DNA from: JBGOTP01 sp041476545
GTDB taxonomy: Bacteria > Acidobacteriota > Vicinamibacteria > Vicinamibacterales > CAVVIG01
DNA: 5,682 bases
Reading direction: 5' to 3'
Assembly: GCA_041476545.1 (NCBI GenBank)
Contig: JBGOTP010000331.1
Coordinates: 1-5,682 of the forward strand
How positions within the stretch are numbered: position 1 is the stretch's first letter; each line of letters starts with the position of its first letter. Shown piece after piece: positions 1-5,195 of the stretch. Below the pieces are notes generated by a model that worked only from the letters and a program-made list of their open reading frames with translations, was not told the DNA's origin and did not search any database. The translations under genes and the position numbers were made by a program.

Positions 1-160
1 CTATCGCGATCGCGACGACTACATCTCGAAGCTGCGAACCGCCGCGCAGGAACTGATCAAGGGCCGGTATCTGCTGCCGGAGGATTTGGAGAACGTCGTC
101 AAGCGAGGGCAGGGGCAGTGGGAGTTTCTGGCGGGAAGGACCGCGACGTCTTCCAAGTAG
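1..160 (+). CDS. C-terminal end of a secreted alpha/beta-hydrolase-domain protein (partial, 5' end outside window)
   Basis: Reading from base 2, 52 codons are open and end at TAG (158-160). The residues begin YRDRDDYISKLRTAAQEL and end QWEFLAGRTATSSK. By hand count 38 of 52 residues match the last 52 residues of the complete hydrolase that follows, so this is the tail of a tandem paralog. The visible part is the C-terminal helical tail only. No catalytic residue of this copy lies in the window, so activity and substrate cannot be judged. The stop is 58 bases before the next start on the same strand, which fits co-transcription, although a heptamer repeat lies between. The family assignment is inferred from the intact neighbour. 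Confidence 0.88.
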   Translation, partial: YRDRDDYISKLRTAAQELIKGRYLLPEDLENVVKRGQGQWEFLAGRTATSSK

Positions 161-172
161 GGATCGGAGTCC

Positions 173-200
173 GGGATTCGGGATTCGGGATTCGGGATTC
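173..200. repeat. Four tandem GGGATTC heptamers
   Basis: Four perfect head-to-tail copies of GGGATTC fill the gap between the two hydrolase genes. They begin 13 bases after the first stop and end just before the ribosome-binding site of the second gene. Imperfect related bases (GGATCGGAGTCC) lie immediately upstream. Heptamers of this sequence are a familiar intergenic microsatellite in several GC-rich bacteria. The opposite strand reads through as a meaningless Pro/Ser/Arg-rich peptide. No function is visible. Copy number may vary between strains. Confidence 0.9.
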
Positions 201-204
201 GACG

Positions 205-210
205 AAAGGA
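205..210 (+). promoter_or_regulatory. Ribosome-binding site of the 640-aa hydrolase
   Basis: AAAGGA lies 8 bases before the ATG at 219. It supports that start over the in-frame ATG at codon 5, because the resulting N-terminus (MRLRMF plus a hydrophobic run) makes a proper signal peptide. Confidence 0.7.
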
Positions 211-218
211 ACCAGTCC

Positions 219-2141
219 ATGCGACTGAGGATGTTCACAGCCGTCCTGGCACTCGTCGTCGGTGCGTTGCCGGCCTCGGCGGAAGTGGCGAAGGTCACTG
301 TCGCGAGTCGGGTGGCGGTCGCCGGCGGCCAGGCATTCGGTGCCAGCGGTCCCTATGAAAAGGTCACGGGCACGATCGAGTTCGCGCTCGATCCGAAAGA
401 CCCGCACAACGCGCGGATCACCGACCTGGATCGGGCCGACCGGGCCGGCGACGGCCGAGTCCACTTCACGTCGGACCTGATGGTCCTGCGGCCGGTCGAC
501 CAGACGAGGGGCAACGGCGTGCTGCTCTTCGAGGTGACGAACCGCGGCCGCCTCGGGCTCCTGACTCGGTTCAACGGTGCGCCCGCCGCCGACAATCCGA
601 TGGCAGCGGCCGACTTCGGTAACGGCTATTTGATGCGCGAGGGATACACGCTGGTGTTCGTCGGCTGGGAGTTCGATATCCAGCCGCCGATGATCCGGGT
701 GGAGGCCCCGGCGCTCCCTGAGGTGATCCAACCCATCACTGTCGGCTTCGTCCTCGACGCGAAGGCTGGCGAGACGTCGCTGGACGATGCGCCGCTGTAC
801 GAGCCGACCGACCCGGCCGACGCGGCGAGCACGATGACCGTTCGCGACCACTACTGGGACAAGTCGACGCCGGTGGCGCGATCGAAATGGCGCTTCGTGA
901 CGCGGCAGGCGGGGGCGCCGCGCGTGACGCTCGAGGGCGGGTTCGAGCCGGGCAGGCTCTACGAAGTGACATTCACAGCGAGGGGCGCGCGGGTGGTCGG
1001 AGCCGGACTTGCCGCCATTCGCGATGCGGCCGCGGCGTTCCGCTACCGCACGGACCTGCCGATCCATGGCAACGCAGCGTACGTGTTCGGCGCGTCGCAG
1101 GATGGCCGGTTGCTCCGCCAGTTCCTCTATGACGGCTTCAACGCGGACGAGCGCGATCGACGGGTGTTCGACGCCGTCTGGCCGCACATCGCCGGATCCG
1201 CGCGCGGGACCTTCAACGACCGGTTCGGCATGCCCATCGGTGGTTCCGTCATGCTCACGCCAACGCGCTTCCCGTTCACAACGGACGAACAGATGTTCAG
1301 CGGCGACCGCGGCTCGCTCCTTCAGCTCTACAAGGCGGATCAGCGGCCGAAGATCTTCTTCACGAACACGCCGGTCGAATACTGGGGTGGCGGTCGAGCG
1401 GCGGCGCTGATTCACACGAGCGCGGACGGCAAGAAGGATCTCTCGATTCCGGACAACGTCCGCATCTACCTGCTGTCCGGCACGCAGCATGGTGAGGCGA
1501 CGTTCCCTCCGAGGCGCACGCGCGGCCAGCAGACGGACAATCCCGTGCCGCAGCGCGAAGTCATGCGAGCGCTGATGCGAGGCCTGCACGCGTGGGCCAG
1601 CGCGGGCGTCGCCCCTCCAGAGAGCCGCTATCCGAAGCTGGCGGACGGAACGCTGACGCCGCTCGCTTCGCTGAAGTTTCCGGCGATTCCCGGCGTCGCC
1701 GACCCTCGCATCATTGCGGGACCAGGGCAGGTGCGAAATGGGAAAGCGGAGATGCTGCCGCACCTGGTGCCGCAGGTCGACCCCGACGGAAACGACCTCG
1801 CCGGCATCCGCGTGCCCGATGTCAGCGTCCCGGTCGCCACCAATACCGGGTGGAATTTTCGCTCAGAGTCGGTCGGCGGGACGAAGGAGATCTACAACCT
1901 GCTGGGCTCCTACATTCCGTTCGCGATGACGAAGGCCGAGCGCGACGCGCGTAAGGATCCACGGCCGTCTATCGCCGAGCACTACCGCGATCGCGACGAC
2001 TACCTCGCGAAGCTGCGCACCGCCGCGCAGGAAATGGTCAAGGGCCGCTATCTCTTGTCGGAGGACGTGGAGAACGTCATCAAGCGAGGCGAGGCCCATT
2101 GGCAGTTCCTCACCGGCAGGAACGCAACCTCGTCCCGTTGA
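219..2141 (+). CDS. Secreted alpha/beta-hydrolase-domain protein, 640 aa, tandem paralog
   Basis: This is a predicted exported serine hydrolase of the large alpha/beta-hydrolase-domain family (the Abhydrolase_10 type). Substrates in this family are mostly unknown, and an ester is the likely target. Residues 1-21 form a signal peptide (basic MRLR, hydrophobic core, ALPASA before Glu22), so the product should act in the periplasm or outside. The nucleophile elbow is GASQDGR with Ser293. Probable partners are Glu387 in NTPVEYWG and His424 in GTQHG. The order Ser, Glu, His and the flanking LLRQFLYDGFN match the family as I know it. The C-terminus (about 580-640) is a charged helical tail shared with the upstream paralog. 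Base composition is typical of the window's core genes. A 10-bp perfect hairpin follows 11 bases after the stop. The family is fairly sure. The catalytic residues are assigned from motifs only, and the substrate is unknown. Confidence 0.9.
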   Translation: MRLRMFTAVLALVVGALPASAEVAKVTVASRVAVAGGQAFGASGPYEKVTGTIEFALDPKDPHNARITDLDRADRAGDGRVHFTSDLMVLRPVDQTRGNGVLLFEVTNRGRLGLLTRFNGAPAADNPMAAADFGNGYLMREGYTLVFVGWEFDIQPPMIRVEAPALPEVIQPITVGFVLDAKAGETSLDDAPLYEPTDPADAASTMTVRDHYWDKSTPVARSKWRFVTRQAGAPRVTLEGGFEPGRLYEVTFTARGARVVGAGLAAIRDAAAAFRYRTDLPIHGNAAYVFGASQDGRLLRQFLYDGFNADERDRRVFDAVWPHIAGSARGTFNDRFGMPIGGSVMLTPTRFPFTTDEQMFSGDRGSLLQLYKADQRPKIFFTNTPVEYWGGGRAAALIHTSADGKKDLSIPDNVRIYLLSGTQHGEATFPPRRTRGQQTDNPVPQREVMRALMRGLHAWASAGVAPPESRYPKLADGTLTPLASLKFPAIPGVADPRIIAGPGQVRNGKAEMLPHLVPQVDPDGNDLAGIRVPDVSVPVATNTGWNFRSESVGGTKEIYNLLGSYIPFAMTKAERDARKDPRPSIAEHYRDRDDYLAKLRTAAQEMVKGRYLLSEDVENVIKRGEAHWQFLTGRNATSSR

Positions 2142-2152
2142 GGACAGTGTGG

Positions 2153-2174
2153 GGGCGGGTCTTCAGACCCGCCC
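2153..2174 (+). terminator. GC-rich hairpin just after the hydrolase stop
   Basis: GGGCGGGTCT and its exact reverse complement AGACCCGCCC are separated by 2 bases, starting 11 bases after the stop codon. The arm bases next to the loop can open to give a wider loop. No T-run follows, so this is not a classic intrinsic terminator. It could stall polymerase, protect the 3' end, or be a REP-like palindrome. The placement argues for a 3'-end role for the hydrolase transcript. Confidence 0.5.
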
Positions 2175-2216
2175 GCAGCCTTCAGCCCGCCGCTTCGCCC
2201 GGGACGGACGCAGGTT

Positions 2217-2413
2217 GCGTCGCGCCGCGCTCGCCACGCCGGAAAACACTCGGACGGCCGCTCCTGGCCGATCGCCGCTCGGGTCGCGCCAAGTGCGTCC
2301 GCTTCGCGAACGGCGCTCAACCTCGCTGATGCCCCGAGCCGCCTCGCATTTTCTCGACTTCGCTGTCGGCATGGCTCGAACGCGACGCCACGCAACATCC
2401 GTCCGCCCCGACG
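2217..2413 (-). repeat. Dispersed intergenic repeat, copy A (reverse orientation)
   Basis: The reverse complement of this stretch matches 3672-3852 closely. By hand alignment there are about 11 mismatches over the roughly 177-base core, with no gaps. The inner boundary is sharp at 2217 (end of GCGGCGCGACGC on the minus strand), while the other end fades around 2400-2413. The core keeps two small hairpins: the CGTTCGC type with a GAA loop (one arm base differs here, giving a G:T pair) and CGGCC/GGCCG with a 6-base loop. On the minus strand it lies about 150 bases 3' of the nuclease-like gene and points the same way. It has a frame open throughout, but the substitutions between copies are mostly non-synonymous, so it is not treated as a gene. 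Confidence 0.85.
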
Positions 2414-2492
2414 CCCGATTGAAACGGGTCCGAATCCCCGAGGCGTTTAGCTCACATAGGTGTCTACGTCGGGTGGCGTAGCGCGGAAAACC

Positions 2493-2534
2493 GGCCCGGT
2501 TGGCGACCCGCAGGGGCCGCCGGCCGACCGGGCC
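2493..2534 (-). terminator. Stem-loop 3' of the minus-strand nuclease-like gene
   Basis: GGCCCGGTTGGC (2493-2504) pairs with GCCGACCGGGCC (2523-2534) with one G:T position and an 18-base loop. Read on the minus strand it starts 32 bases after the TGA of the 2567-3397 gene, and after two more G bases runs into TTTT (complement of 2487-2490). That fits a weak intrinsic terminator. A further GGCCCGG at 2546-2552 could compete for pairing. The rest of 2414-2566 shows only a 5-bp CTACG/CGTAG stem (2464-2481) and no gene. Confidence 0.45.
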
Positions 2535-2566
2535 TACTCGTGTCCGGCCCGGTGACGCGCCTCCGT

Positions 2567-3397
2567 TCAGATTTCCACAACCATCGCCGACCGCATCGTA
2601 AAGCGGCGGTGCGCGAATAGGTTGCTCGCCGGGCAGAACACGAGTTTTGCGCCTGCGACCGGATTGGCGAGCAGGTGCGCATCGATGTCTGCGATGTATT
2701 CCGTTTGATAGTCGCAAACCGAATCATCAAAGTGCAGAACGGTAAACACGATGCGCCGCGCCGTCCGCTGCGGGTCTTCGTGGTCGAGTTGTTCGACGGC
2801 GTGCTCCAGTGTGGAGCTCACCTTTTGCAGCATCTGCGGTGTCACGTGCGCAGGCACGTGGAAGGCGCGAATCTCGCCGTGATGGACTCTGTCCCGCCTA
2901 TCCGCCTCGACCTGCGACATGTTGATGGTCTTGACCTCGCAGAGTATGCGGTTGCCATCTAACATGGCGCGCAAGTCCGGCGTTTTCTTGTCTTCACGTT
3001 TGATGAACGCCATTTCAGTGCAGCCGATGATTCGCAGGTACGCGTAGCCCTTGGATTCGTTAAGGGTATCGAACAACGCCTGCCATCCACGCTTCTCGTC
3101 GCGCGCCGTCAGGAAGGGTACCGTGCGTTCTTTCAGGTCACGCCACGCTTCGGCGTCTAGTACCCCAAGCGTGCGCTCAAGCTTCTTGTAAATGTCCAGC
3201 ACGTGCGAGCTCTGCTCAAGATTCTTCGCGAAATTCTGGAAGTACGCGTCCGGATGCGTCGGGTCCGGGACCGCGTCTTTGAGTTCGTACAGGCGCGGCA
3301 AGATTTCCGCGAACGGTAATTGCGTGATGTGCATTTGGAACTTAGTCTCTGAGATAGCTCCCACTGCCAGTTTGCGGGTGTCATCGCGAACTGTCAA
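2567..3397 (-). CDS. Uncharacterised protein with a PD-(D/E)XK nuclease-like motif
   Basis: I do not recognise this family. The longest frame is 276 aa from a TTG. The likelier start is the ATG at 3332-3334 (codon 22, giving 255 aa), because the TTG has no ribosome-binding site and is itself part of a TTGACA box. Numbering from the TTG, residues 45-110 are helical and charged, followed by a predicted strand (YAYLRIIGC, 118-126). Then come TPDLRAMLDG and ILCEVKT, giving P140-D141, E154 and K156. This is the spacing and strand context of the PD-(D/E)XK active site of restriction, repair and transposition nucleases. A long helix with QVEADRRDR follows (162-170), then strands RRIVFTVLHF and AKLVFCP, and a basic end FAHRRFTMR. 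There is no signal peptide or membrane segment. Base composition is lower and uneven: sampled 60-base lines are 45-60% G+C, against about 67% in the hydrolase. That suggests acquisition. It is flanked by inverted repeat copies A and B. The nuclease fold is an inference from one motif. Confidence 0.72.
   Translation of the reverse strand: MTVRDDTRKLAVGAISETKFQMHITQLPFAEILPRLYELKDAVPDPTHPDAYFQNFAKNLEQSSHVLDIYKKLERTLGVLDAEAWRDLKERTVPFLTARDEKRGWQALFDTLNESKGYAYLRIIGCTEMAFIKREDKKTPDLRAMLDGNRILCEVKTINMSQVEADRRDRVHHGEIRAFHVPAHVTPQMLQKVSSTLEHAVEQLDHEDPQRTARRIVFTVLHFDDSVCDYQTEYIADIDAHLLANPVAGAKLVFCPASNLFAHRRFTMRSAMVVEI
3392..3397 (-). promoter_or_regulatory. TTGACA box, possible -35 element of the nuclease-like gene
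   Basis: A perfect TTGACA on the minus strand coincides with the TTG that opens the longest reading frame. Seventeen bases on, CAAACT keeps only the A at position 2, the A at position 4 and the final T of a -10 box, so the promoter would be weak or activator-dependent. A second TTGACA lies at 3462-3467, with TTATCT 21 bases after it, which is too far for standard spacing. If the first box is used, translation must start at the ATG at 3334 or later. Confidence 0.35.
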
Positions 3398-3556
3398 CGA
3401 GGATTGCGCGTTCTACGCATCGGTCGATTCCAAGAGATAAGTCCCGCGGTGTGCCCTGCCCTGTCAATGCTCGCGCGCATCATTATTGCGTAACAGTCAT
3501 ACACGGCGACGCTCGACACGATTCCTGACCTGGGAACACGCACTGACGTTGTGACG

Positions 3557-3601
3557 CAATGGGAATTCCTGATCGGACGGACCGCGACGTCATCCCGGTA
3601 G
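3557..3601 (+). pseudogene. C-terminal remnant of a third alpha/beta-hydrolase paralog
   Basis: Fourteen codons, QWEFLIGRTATSSR, end at TAG (3599-3601). They match the last residues of the partial hydrolase at the window start (QWEFLAGRTATSSK) at 12 of 14 positions and those of the complete hydrolase (HWQFLTGRNATSSR) at 10 of 14. At base level 35 of 45 positions match the first copy, and several differences are silent third-position changes, so this was once a coding end. The frame is closed by TAA at 3491, and I see no convincing hydrolase sequence upstream of 3557. The body of the gene was therefore lost or never arrived. Repeat copy B begins two to three bases after its stop. Confidence 0.75.
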
Positions 3602-3603
3602 AG

Positions 3604-3852
3604 GTCGTTCACGCTTCCGAGTTTCTCGCTTCTCCGTTCGTGTTCACGTTTGGGGTCGGGACGGGCATCATGTCGCGTGGCGACGCGTTCGAGCCATGCC
3701 GACAGCGAAGTCAAGAAAATGCGAGGCGGCCCAGGGCATCAGCGAGGTTGAGCGCCGTTCGCGAAGCGAACGCTCTTGGCGCGACCCGAGCAGCCAGCGG
3801 CCAGGAGAGGCCGTCCGAGCGTTTTCCGGCGTGGCGAGCGCGGCGCGACGCG
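3604..3852 (+). repeat. Dispersed intergenic repeat, copy B (longest, forward)
   Basis: This is the most complete copy. Its 5' part (3604-3667) is shared only with copy C and includes an identical 27-base block at 3624-3650. Its core (3672-3852) is shared with copy A in reverse. It holds a perfect CGTTCGC/GCGAACG hairpin with a GAA loop (3756-3772) and CGGCC/GGCCG with a 6-base loop (3798-3813). GTCGC/GCGAC at 3672-3684 is kept in C but not in A. The homology with A stops at GCGGCGCGACGC. It starts directly after the stop of the hydrolase remnant. No transposase, terminal inverted repeats or target-site duplication are evident. Confidence 0.85.
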
Positions 3853-4008
3853 AGATGGGGCCCATCCCGACATGTTGGCCGAAACCGCAATCTACGGTGA
3901 CGATGCGTGCGGCGGAATCTGCCACCCTCGGAGTGGCCTCTGGCGCGTCTGGAACAAATCGGCGCGGCATGCCTCTCGCACTTCAGAGCCGCTGGAGTGA
4001 AGAAGACG
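3853..4008 (+). other. Leader upstream of the small membrane-protein genes, no gene seen
   Basis: About 155 bases separate repeat B from the first small gene. The only structures seen are the near-perfect palindrome GATGGGGCCCATC (3854-3866) and a GGAG at 3994-3997, 11 bases before the ATG at 4009, followed by GAAGAAG. No confident -35/-10 pair was found. Longer frames crossing this stretch are extensions through GC-rich repeat sequence and lack a sensible start. Confidence 0.5.
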
Positions 4009-4206
4009 ATGCTACGATTAAAACCGCGGCAGCGGGAGATGCTCGCCGACAAGCTGCCGGACTTGGCCAATGTCGGCGCGGCCATGTTTGTATTGGGGCA
4101 GTTCGTCGGACAGCAGCCGTTGTCACCGCCGCTGTTCTTGGCCGGTCTGGCGATGTGGGCGCTGTTGAACGCTGTCGCGTTCAGCGTGGCGGGAGGAACA
4201 GAATGA
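4009..4206 (+). CDS. Small two-helix membrane protein, 65 aa, function unknown
   Basis: The product starts MLRLKPRQREMLADKLPDL, a basic amphipathic N-terminus. Two hydrophobic segments follow, about residues 20-34 and 40-62, separated by a short GQQPLSPP turn. It ends AGGTE. It is a probable inner-membrane hairpin protein with no signal peptide. The ATG at 4009 is preferred. A GTG four codons earlier (3997) is in frame but has GGAG directly abutting it, and longer upstream starts only add leader sequence. Its stop overlaps the start of the next gene in ATGA, so the two are almost certainly one operon. I recall small uncharacterised families with a similar basic start followed by two helices, but cannot name one with confidence. 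G+C of a sampled line is about 58%. Confidence 0.72.
   Translation: MLRLKPRQREMLADKLPDLANVGAAMFVLGQFVGQQPLSPPLFLAGLAMWALLNAVAFSVAGGTE
4192..4196 (+). promoter_or_regulatory. Strong ribosome-binding site of the 40-aa gene
   Basis: GGAGG (within GGGAGGA) lies 6 bases before ATG 4203, inside the last codons of the 65-aa gene. It decides the start over the in-frame ATG three codons later and is the best evidence that the tiny gene is real. Confidence 0.8.
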
Positions 4207-4325
4207 CAGCGATGGAGAACGCGTTCGCCTTCTTCGGCGCCATCACCGTCCTCGCGGTGATTGTCGGGCTCCTCGACTGGTGGAGCCGGCGAAAAGACGA
4301 GCAGCAGCGCGACTTGCGGTCGTAG
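4203..4325 (+). CDS. Single-pass mini membrane protein, 40 aa, function unknown
   Basis: The 40 residues comprise a short N-terminus (MTAMEN), one hydrophobic helix (about 7-24, AFAFFGAITVLAVIVGLL), an interfacial DWW, and a charged cytoplasmic-type tail SRRKDEQQRDLRS. The positive-inside rule predicts N-out, C-in. It is coupled to the 65-aa gene by ATGA overlap and has an almost perfect ribosome-binding site, which is unlikely by chance. The layout suits a small subunit or regulator of a membrane complex. A toxin or holin-like role is possible, but nothing in the sequence shows it. The stop is 6 bases before repeat C. Confidence 0.72.
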   Translation: MTAMENAFAFFGAITVLAVIVGLLDWWSRRKDEQQRDLRS

Positions 4326-4331
4326 GCGTAC

Positions 4332-4487
4332 GTCGTTCACGCTGCTGTGCTCTCGCTTCTCCGTTCGTGTTCACGTTCAGGATAGGGCGGGCGTCATGTC
4401 GCGTGGCGACGCGTTCGAGCCATGCCGACGGCGAAGGCGAGAAAACGCGAGGCGGCTCGGAGCATCAGCGAGGTTGAGCGCCGTTCG
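4332..4487 (+). repeat. Dispersed intergenic repeat, copy C (truncated)
   Basis: This copy aligns with copy B from GTCGTTCACGCT onward, sharing an identical 27-base block (4351-4377) and GTCGCGTGGCGAC (4398-4410). The match stops abruptly at GCCGTTCG (4487), in the first arm of the hairpin that is intact in B. The following bases (ATCTTTTCGCGG) are unrelated. It begins 6 bases after the stop of the 40-aa gene and ends 32 bases from the lolD stop, lying tail-to-tail with the lol genes. Confidence 0.82.
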
Positions 4488-4497
4488 ATCTTTTCGC

Positions 4498-4512
4498 GGA
4501 CCTGAAAGGTCC
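4498..4512. terminator. Short hairpin between repeat C and the lolD stop
   Basis: GGACCT and AGGTCC form a perfect 6-bp stem around GAA, 7 bases beyond the lolD stop on the minus strand. Neither strand has a T-run directly after the stem (the minus strand continues GCGAAAAGA), so at best it is a weak 3'-end structure for the convergent genes. Confidence 0.35.
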
Positions 4513-4519
4513 ACGCCGC

Positions 4520-5194
4520 TCACGCAGGGTGCAGCTGTCCCAGCTCCATCCGCAGGATCCGATCGCAGGCTGCGGCGAGCCTCGGGTTGTGCGTCGCGAT
4601 GATCGACGTCAACCCGTACTCCGCGTGCATCTCGCGCAGCAGCGCGTGCAGCGAGTCGGCCGTCGTCTCGTCGAGGTCGCCGGTCGGCTCATCCGCCAAC
4701 AGCAGCGCCGGCTTCATGACCAGCGCCCGCGCCACCGCGACACGCTGCTGCTCGCCTCCCGACAACATGCCCGGCCGATGGCGCAACCGCTCGGCGAGAC
4801 CGACACGCGTCAGGAGCGCGTCCGCCCGGGCGTGCGCCTCCGGCAGCGGCTCCCGCGCGATGCGCATCGGCATCTCCACGTTCTCGAGCGCGTCGAACTC
4901 GGGCAGCAGGTGGTGAAACTGGAACACGAAGCCGACGTTCCGGTTGCGGAACTCGACGAGCGCCGCGTCGCCCATCGACGCCAGCTCCTGGTCGCGGATG
5001 CGGATCGTCCCGCTGTCCACGCGATCCAGCCCGCCGAGCGCGTGCAGCAGCGTGCTCTTCCCCACGCCCGACGCGCCGACGATCGCGAGCATCTCTCCTG
5101 GTTCCACGGCAAGAGTGAGGTCACGCAGGACGTGAATCCGCTCGGTCCCGACCTGGTAGAACTTGTTCAGAGACTCGACGGTGACGAAGGGCAT
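4520..5194 (-). CDS. lolD: Lipoprotein-releasing ABC transporter ATP-binding protein LolD
   Basis: This is the cytoplasmic ATPase of the LolCDE complex, which uses ATP to pull mature lipoproteins out of the inner membrane and hand them to LolA for outer-membrane sorting. The 224 residues are full length for the family. Visible motifs are Walker A GASGVGKST (40-48), Q-loop Gln92 in FQFHHLLPEF (the HHLLPEF stretch is typical of LolD among MacB-like ATPases), signature LSGGEQQR (144-151), Walker B LLLADEPTGDLD (164-175, catalytic Glu169) and switch His202 in THNP. All key residues are present. It starts one base after the stop of the permease gene (TGA T ATG), so translation is probably coupled. 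Only a weak GAG precedes the ATG. A related MacB-type ATPase is the alternative, made less likely by the LolC-like partner. Confidence 0.93.
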   Translation of the reverse strand: MPFVTVESLNKFYQVGTERIHVLRDLTLAVEPGEMLAIVGASGVGKSTLLHALGGLDRVDSGTIRIRDQELASMGDAALVEFRNRNVGFVFQFHHLLPEFDALENVEMPMRIAREPLPEAHARADALLTRVGLAERLRHRPGMLSGGEQQRVAVARALVMKPALLLADEPTGDLDETTADSLHALLREMHAEYGLTSIIATHNPRLAAACDRILRMELGQLHPA

Positions 5195-5195
5195 A

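Noticed and set aside
99..1763. A 554-codon open frame on the minus strand opposite the hydrolase
   Set aside because: It is a shadow of a GC-rich gene with strong third-position bias. The product is Arg-rich low-complexity sequence, it runs through the heptamer repeat, and it shows no domain, whereas the plus strand has a signal peptide and a catalytic triad.
2414..2430. ATTGAAAC, the typical end of many CRISPR repeats
   Set aside because: It occurs once, without a repeated unit or spacers and without cas genes nearby.
2440..2481. tRNA-like string (TTTAGCTCACATAGG with a nearby CTACG/CGTAG stem)
   Set aside because: No acceptor stem, anticodon arm or T-arm (GTTCRA-like) could be assembled around it.
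2163..2730. Minus-strand frames of 88-184 codons through repeat A
   Set aside because: Arg/Ser-rich translations of the repeat and GC-rich hairpins, overlapping the 3' end of the nuclease-like gene in another frame, with no start signal.
3696..4340. Two 209-codon frames on opposite strands across repeat B and the small genes
   Set aside because: Both begin or end in repeat sequence and overlap the coupled small genes, which have much better ribosome-binding sites and membrane-protein character.
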